Below are positions 5,909-9,535 of a DNA stretch of 9,535 bases, in pieces (positions within the stretch are counted from its first letter, which is position 1; every line of letters begins with the position of its first letter). The translations under genes were made by a program, and so were the position numbers. The notes below the pieces were generated by a model. It was not told the DNA's origin, did not search any database, and saw only the letters and a program-made list of their open reading frames with translations. This stretch comes from Chitinophagales bacterium (GTDB lineage Bacteria > Bacteroidota > Bacteroidia > Chitinophagales > JADIYW01), in NCBI GenBank assembly GCA_020848315.1, contig JADLAH010000182.1:1-9535 (forward strand). The letters are read 5' to 3'.

Positions 5909-7054
5909 ATGAAGAAACGATACCTGCTGTTGTCTGTGCTTGCCTTTTTGTGGGTGGCATATCTGACGATAGCATCTTCCGGAAGAGTCAAAACGACAGA
6001 AAATATTTATCCGAGGTACGTCATCGGTCATGTGAAGAGTTATGGAATGCGCACCGGTCATGGCAACATCATAGCCTTGTCGCCTTATCTGCATACCTAT
6101 GATTTTTCTACCCGCGAAAGCTTCCGCGGCATGCTGCACTATTATCTCTCGTTTGCCCGGCAGCAGGGACTGCTCAATGATTCGACGATAGTGGTATTAC
6201 CCGAATATATCGGCACCTGGCTGGTTGCCGCCAACGAAAAGAAATCGGTGTACAAAGACACTTCCATCCATGATGCCATGCAAACGATGGTGCTGTCCAA
6301 TCTCTTTAAATTCGGATATGCATACCTCACTGCGGATGCAAAAGACAAACAGGCCGCGGCAGTTTTCCGTATGAAAAGCACCGCCATGCGCGACATATAC
6401 CAGGATGCATTTGCCTCCGTTGCCAAAGAATTTAAAGTGACCCTGGTGGCAGGCTCCATCGTGCTGCCGGAACCCACGGCTGCAGACGGACAAATCAAAA
6501 TAAAACGAAATGGCAGATTGTACAATGCCACGGCCGTATTTGGACCGGATGGTCGCGTGCTGTCACCGCTCACGTTGAAGGAATTTCCTATTCAGGAGGA
6601 ACAGGCTTTTACAGCGGCTGCGGCTCTCCAAAAATGGCCGGTATATACCACACCGGCGGGCCGCCTGGCGGTGGCTATCTGTGCGGATGCCTGGTATCCC
6701 GAAGTGTACCGGAAGCTCGGTCAGCAGCAGATAGATATACTGGCAGTGCCTTCCTTTGTGGGCGGCGATTCGGCCTGGACAAAACGCTGGAATGGCTACA
6801 ATGGTGCACCGACACCAACCGATGTGGAAAACGCAGATATCGGCACGCTGACCGAACGGGAGGCCTGGCTCAAATACGGCATGACCGGCAGAATTTCCGG
6901 TACAAATATTCCGGTGGGTGTAAACGTATTCCTGCGCGGCGATCTCTGGAAGATGGGCTCGGACGGGCATACCTTGTTGTGGCATCAGGCACAACCACAA
7001 GAGACAATAACACCTGCCAACGCCACCGGTTCGCTGGTGAATATCTGGCTGTAG
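5909..7054 (+). CDS. membrane-anchored nitrilase-superfamily carbon-nitrogen hydrolase
   Basis: The 381-residue product starts with a basic MKKR and one hydrophobic helix (about 5-22), either a signal peptide or an anchor, and has no lipobox cysteine. The rest is a carbon-nitrogen hydrolase domain with its triad complete: E99 in VVLPEYIGTW, K224 in LTLKEFPIQ, and C258 in VAICADAWYPEVY. The family cleaves amides or nitriles through a thioester on the Cys, or transfers acyl groups as in apolipoprotein N-acyltransferase. The N-terminal helix and its positive charges predict a periplasmic active site, unlike most cytoplasmic family members. The 60-odd residues after residue 300 include EREAWLKYGMTGRIS. 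It sits between the tRNA terminator and a flippase gene 49 bases downstream, with no terminator between, so the two may be co-transcribed. The substrate is unknown. Confidence 0.82.
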   Translation: MKKRYLLLSVLAFLWVAYLTIASSGRVKTTENIYPRYVIGHVKSYGMRTGHGNIIALSPYLHTYDFSTRESFRGMLHYYLSFARQQGLLNDSTIVVLPEYIGTWLVAANEKKSVYKDTSIHDAMQTMVLSNLFKFGYAYLTADAKDKQAAAVFRMKSTAMRDIYQDAFASVAKEFKVTLVAGSIVLPEPTAADGQIKIKRNGRLYNATAVFGPDGRVLSPLTLKEFPIQEEQAFTAAAALQKWPVYTTPAGRLAVAICADAWYPEVYRKLGQQQIDILAVPSFVGGDSAWTKRWNGYNGAPTPTDVENADIGTLTEREAWLKYGMTGRISGTNIPVGVNVFLRGDLWKMGSDGHTLLWHQAQPQETITPANATGSLVNIWL

Positions 7055-7075
7055 ATAGTTTTTCATAATATTTGC

Positions 7076-7086
7076 TACTTTTACAC
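7076..7086 (+). promoter_or_regulatory. possible -7 element upstream of the flippase gene
   Basis: TACTTTTACAC fits TAnnTTTA followed by YAC, 17 bases before the TTG start. A near-match, AATATTTG, lies just upstream at 7067-7074. No convincing -33 TTG is found at the right distance. It could give the flippase a transcript of its own in addition to read-through from the nitrilase-like gene. Confidence 0.3.
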
Positions 7087-7103
7087 CAACTATCTCTTAT
7101 CCA

Positions 7104-8549
7104 TTGAGCATCGTCAGAAAATTAGCTACCGATACTGCCGCTTACGGCGTGAGCAGCATACTTGCCCGACTGATTAATTTCCTGTTCGGATTTCTGATTA
7201 TCAAATACATCACGCAGGCGGAGTTTGGTACTTTCACCAATTTCTACGCCTATGCCGGCTTCCTGCTCGTGGCGCTCACACACGGTATGGAGACGGCCTA
7301 CTTTCGTTTTTCCAATAAAGAAGAAAGCAGGGAAATGGCATTTTCCACCTCCTTTTATTCCATCCTGAGTGTGGTGATAACCTTTGTTTTGCTGGGATAT
7401 ATTTTCCAGGACGCCATCGCTGATTATGTGAAGGAACCTGCTTTGTATGTGCGTTTCTTTTTGTGGATGATGGCCTTCGACGCGCTGTCCGCCATTCCGT
7501 TTGCCGCACTGCGGAAACAGGGCAGACCTATCGCATTTGCGGCGCTGAAGATTGCCAATATCCTGTTTTTTATCGGTTGCAATATCCTGTTCTTCATGGT
7601 GTTCCCGATGTTGGATATTGCATTGCCGTTTACAAAAGTCTCCAATATTTTCATTGCCAATATCCTGGCGAGTATTCTCACCTTCCTGCTCCTGCTGAAG
7701 CAGTTCCGCCAGTTGAAATTGCAGTTCAGTAAGACTTTGTACAAGCAAATGCTGATTTATGCCATGCCTATTATGCTGGTGGGCTTTGCCGGAATGATTA
7801 ATGAAGTGCTTGACCGTATTATCATGACCCGTCTGCTGCCATTTGATGATATTACGAACAAGGAACAGTTGGGTATCTACGGATTCAACTACAAGTTCGC
7901 GATGCTGGTGAGCATGTTCCTGCAGGCCTACCGCTTCGCGGCAGAACCACTTTTTTTTAAACATGCGGATAAGTCGGATAACAAGCAGATGCTGGCTTTG
8001 ACCATGAAATATTACACCATCTGTGTCTGTCTGATATTCCTGTCTATCGTGCTGTTTATGCCGCTGATACAGGCAGTTTTCATTCTGTATTCACCGAATT
8101 CTGCGGCCTACTTTGAAGGTGCCGGAATTATTCCGGTATTGCTGATGGCGAATATTTTTCTGGGTATCTATTTCAATATTTCCACGTGGTATAAAATCAC
8201 AGACAAAACCTATATCGGTGCCTTGATATCGGTGCTCGGAGCAATTGTTACTATCGTGATGAATGTATTGCTGGTGCCGGAATACGGCTACTGGGGCGCG
8301 GCATGGGCCACCTTCACCTGCTACTTTATAATGGTGCTGGTCGGATATGCTACTGAGCAGCGTTATTACCCGATTCCCTATGATTATAAGAGAATTTCCG
8401 GCTATCTGTTGGCGGCTACAGGCCTGTTCCTTTTCCTGCACTATGTCATTCTGCCGCTGTCGTGGTCGCTTTGGGCCAATACTTTTGCCGGATTTTTACT
8501 GTTGTCGCTTTTTGCGGGTGGAGCCTGGCAGCTCGAACGAAAGAAGTAG
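7104..8549 (+). CDS. polysaccharide/lipid-linked oligosaccharide flippase (MOP superfamily)
   Basis: The 481-residue product has about 14 membrane helices (near 13-35, 45-62, 83-101, 114-133, 146-165, 183-199, 217-235, 260-278, 303-320, 340-360, 371-390, 396-415, 432-452, 456-473), the topology of Wzx-type flippases. Typical family features are the N-terminal TAAYGVSSILARLINF, the loop RKQGRP at 137-142, EVLDRIIMTRLLP at 234-246, YRFAAEPLFFK at 276-286 and PEYGYWGAAWATF near 392-404. Such proteins move undecaprenyl-linked glycans, or lipid II in MurJ relatives, across the inner membrane. No glycosyltransferase cluster adjoins it here. The start is TTG at 7104: an in-frame stop at 7056-7058 and the lack of any ATG or GTG between leave no common alternative. 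The next gene, dut, begins 126 bases later. Confidence 0.88.
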   Translation: MSIVRKLATDTAAYGVSSILARLINFLFGFLIIKYITQAEFGTFTNFYAYAGFLLVALTHGMETAYFRFSNKEESREMAFSTSFYSILSVVITFVLLGYIFQDAIADYVKEPALYVRFFLWMMAFDALSAIPFAALRKQGRPIAFAALKIANILFFIGCNILFFMVFPMLDIALPFTKVSNIFIANILASILTFLLLLKQFRQLKLQFSKTLYKQMLIYAMPIMLVGFAGMINEVLDRIIMTRLLPFDDITNKEQLGIYGFNYKFAMLVSMFLQAYRFAAEPLFFKHADKSDNKQMLALTMKYYTICVCLIFLSIVLFMPLIQAVFILYSPNSAAYFEGAGIIPVLLMANIFLGIYFNISTWYKITDKTYIGALISVLGAIVTIVMNVLLVPEYGYWGAAWATFTCYFIMVLVGYATEQRYYPIPYDYKRISGYLLAATGLFLFLHYVILPLSWSLWANTFAGFLLLSLFAGGAWQLERKK

Positions 8550-8567
8550 ATAAGATTATTTCAAAAG

Positions 8568-8636
8568 CTTCTTTAAAATCTATGTATATTTGCACCCAAT
8601 AGTATATAAAATGTGACGTTAAAGAAGTATCTTTAA
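8568..8636 (+). repeat. inverted repeats in the dut upstream region
   Basis: CTTCTTTAA (8568-8576) is a perfect inverted copy of TTAAAGAAG (8619-8627), and the two flank the proposed -7 element. TTAAAG (8619-8624) can also pair with CTTTAA (8631-8636) over a six-base loop within the leader RNA. Neither hairpin is followed by a T run, so this is not a terminator. An operator is possible, but AT-rich coincidence is not excluded. Confidence 0.3.
8585..8595 (+). promoter_or_regulatory. putative -7 element of the dut promoter
   Basis: TATATTTGCAC contains an exact TAnnTTTG (8585-8592) in the typical Bacteroidota context. The start site would be near 8598, leaving a leader of about 78 bases before the ATG at 8676. 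A TTTC at 8559-8562, 22 bases upstream, is a weak -33 candidate. A second -7-like string, TATCTTTAAAC, lies at 8628-8638. Confidence 0.5.
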
Positions 8637-8675
8637 ACAAAACAATATTAAAAAAACCATCAAACAGTACAATAA

Positions 8676-9110
8676 ATGAAATTGAAAATAGTTAATACCT
8701 CTGATAACCCACTGCCGGTGTATGAAACATCCGGTTCGGCAGGTATGGATTTGCGTGCGCAGTTGCAGGAGCCCGTGATGCTGAAACCATTGCAGAGAGC
8801 GCTGATTCCAACCGGACTTTATATTGAGTTGCCGGATGGTTATGAGGCACAGGTGCGCCCACGTAGTGGACTGGCGCTGAAAAAAGGCGTCACAGTACTC
8901 AATTCACCGGGCACCATCGACTCCGATTACCGCGGCGAGATAAAAGTGATAATGATTAACTTATCCAACGAAACAACGGTCATCAATACCGGTGAACGTA
9001 TTGCCCAGATGATTATCGCAAAATATGAAAAAGTGACGCTGAAAGAAGTAGATGAACTGAGCGAGACGGAGCGTGGCGAAGGCGGTTTCGGCCATACCGG
9101 CGTGAAGTAA
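8676..9110 (+). CDS. dut: dUTP diphosphatase (dUTPase)
   Basis: The 144-residue product is a full-length trimeric dUTPase with all five family motifs in order: SAGMDLRA (21-28), [11 protein letters not shown] (61-71), [12 protein letters not shown] (78-89), [11 protein letters not shown] (104-114) and the glycine-rich C-terminal arm [10 protein letters not shown] (133-142). D82 in motif 3 is the likely catalytic Asp that activates water, and Y85 is the likely residue that stacks on deoxyribose and excludes ribose. The cytoplasmic enzyme converts dUTP to dUMP and pyrophosphate, keeping uracil out of DNA and supplying dUMP for thymidylate. The ATG at 8676 has an A-rich leader without a Shine-Dalgarno sequence. 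There is no clear terminator after the TAA, so read-through into the downstream secreted-protein gene is possible. I recall flippase, dut and a TPR-protein gene in this order in other Bacteroidota. Confidence 0.96.
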   Translation: MKLKIVNTSDNPLPVYETSGSAGMDLRAQLQEPVMLKPLQRALIPTGLYIELPDGYEAQVRPRSGLALKKGVTVLNSPGTIDSDYRGEIKVIMINLSNETTVINTGERIAQMIIAKYEKVTLKEVDELSETERGEGGFGHTGVK

Positions 9111-9192
9111 TTAATTCGTTGTTAAAACCTGTTGTATCCACCTGAATGGCACTTAAATAATGTTAATTCACCAGAACAGCTATTCACAGTCC

Positions 9193-9213
9193 ACAATTAA
9201 ATTGTTACATTAG
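9193..9213 (+). promoter_or_regulatory. palindrome next to a -7-like element, upstream of the last gene
   Basis: ACAATTAAATTGT (9193-9205) is a perfect 6-bp-arm palindrome around one base. It is followed at once by TACATTAG (9206-9213), one mismatch from TAnnTTTG. An operator over a promoter would look like this, but no -33 TTG is visible and the site is 110 bases from the GTG start. The rest of the 212-base gap between dut and the last gene shows no terminator or RNA gene. Confidence 0.25.
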
Positions 9214-9322
9214 AATTCATGCCGTTGATGAATAAATTGTCTTTTCTGCTTCCGGAAAATGCAAGGAAAAAAACCGGCGTCAAAAAAAATAGAATATTAC
9301 ACAGCACATAACAGCGGAAAAG

Positions 9323-9535
9323 GTGAATAGAAAGCGATTGAACATATTTCTGGCAGGTCTGATAATGCTGACCACTGTATTCTTCTTCCCGAATGCGGTG
9401 CTCGCCAAAAAAGATAAAAGCAAAAAAGGCGGTAGCAAAGCGCAAAGCGAAGCTCCTCTGACCAAAGCGGATATTGAATTACAAGCCATCTTCATAGAAG
9501 GGATGCAGGCATACCTGCTCGGCAATCCGCAGGAT
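9323..9535 (+). CDS. secreted protein, N-terminal part (possibly a TPR protein)
   Basis: 71 residues are visible before the window ends. A signal peptide is clear: MNRKRLN, a hydrophobic stretch (about 8-22), then PNAVLA with a likely cut after A28. A lysine/serine/glycine-rich linker follows (KKDKSKKGGSKAQS), then a helix-like segment, ADIELQAIFIEGMQAYLLGN. That segment resembles the first helix of a tetratricopeptide repeat ('F.eGm.AYLlGn...A'), which would agree with the TPR gene I recall after dut in other Bacteroidota; the repeats themselves are outside the window. The start is GTG at 9323, since an in-frame stop at 9290-9292 leaves no common upstream start. GGAAAAGG just before it is a weak Shine-Dalgarno-like purine run, but it overlaps the start codon by one base and so is badly spaced. 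Confidence 0.65.
   Translation, partial: MNRKRLNIFLAGLIMLTTVFFFPNAVLAKKDKSKKGGSKAQSEAPLTKADIELQAIFIEGMQAYLLGNPQD

Noticed and set aside
5689..6102. 137-codon plus-strand open frame across the tRNA
   Set aside because: It runs through tRNA-Phe, its terminator and the start of the nitrilase-like gene, so it cannot be a sensible protein.
7122..7964. 280-codon open frame on the minus strand inside the flippase gene
   Set aside because: The translation is dominated by Gln, His and Lys with no fold-like pattern, as expected antisense to a membrane protein. The plus-strand gene is clearly real.
9219..9311. 30-codon plus-strand open frame starting MPLMNKLSF
   Set aside because: It is short and basic, in an AT-rich gap, with no recognised motif or ribosome site. 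It could be a leader peptide, but nothing in this sequence alone supports it.
1..9535. Mobile element, CRISPR array, toxin-antitoxin or defence island
   Set aside because: No transposase, integrase, spaced repeats, small gene pairs or nuclease-type motifs were seen, and the tRNA is not followed by an integrase gene or a repeated tRNA 3' end.

Overview
The window looks like an ordinary chromosomal stretch from a member of the Bacteroidota, perhaps of the Chitinophagia/Sphingobacteriia kind (class-level placement is a guess). The grounds are -7 promoter elements of the TAnnTTTG / TAnnTTTA type, weak or absent Shine-Dalgarno sequences, a PorT-like outer-membrane beta-barrel protein, and a flippase-dut order that I recall as common in this phylum. 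All genes seen are on the + strand.

Layout. (1) Positions 1-155 hold the C-terminus of an alpha-2-macroglobulin-like protein, closed by a strong hairpin terminator. (2) Positions 369-1100 encode an AT-rich outer-membrane beta-barrel protein, isolated by terminators on both sides. (3) Positions 1224-5649 hold an OsmC/YhfA-like thiol peroxidase, a MetZ-type O-succinylhomoserine sulfhydrylase, and two polytopic membrane proteins of unknown function. The gap between metZ and the first membrane gene is only 4 bases, and 29 bases separate the two membrane genes, so metZ and both membrane genes probably form one operon. (4) Positions 5689-5890 are a self-contained tRNA-Phe(GAA) unit with its own promoter and terminator. 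(5) Positions 5909-8549 encode a membrane-anchored nitrilase-superfamily hydrolase with an intact Glu-Lys-Cys triad, then a MOP-superfamily polysaccharide flippase starting at TTG. (6) Positions 8676-9110 encode dUTPase. The window ends inside a secreted protein that begins at a GTG at 9323.

Themes. Sulfur/methionine assimilation (metZ, perhaps with the OsmC-like protein) sits beside two envelope proteins that may be GT-C-type sugar transferases. A flippase, a nitrilase-like envelope hydrolase and several exported proteins give the region a cell-envelope flavour around housekeeping genes (tRNA-Phe, dut).

I found no mobile element, CRISPR array, toxin-antitoxin pair or defence system. The points most worth a second look are the two unknown membrane proteins locked to metZ, the -7 elements that lie almost on top of start codons (possible leaderless transcripts), the C-A mismatch in the tRNA-Phe acceptor stem, and repeat or palindrome structures in the intergenic regions.
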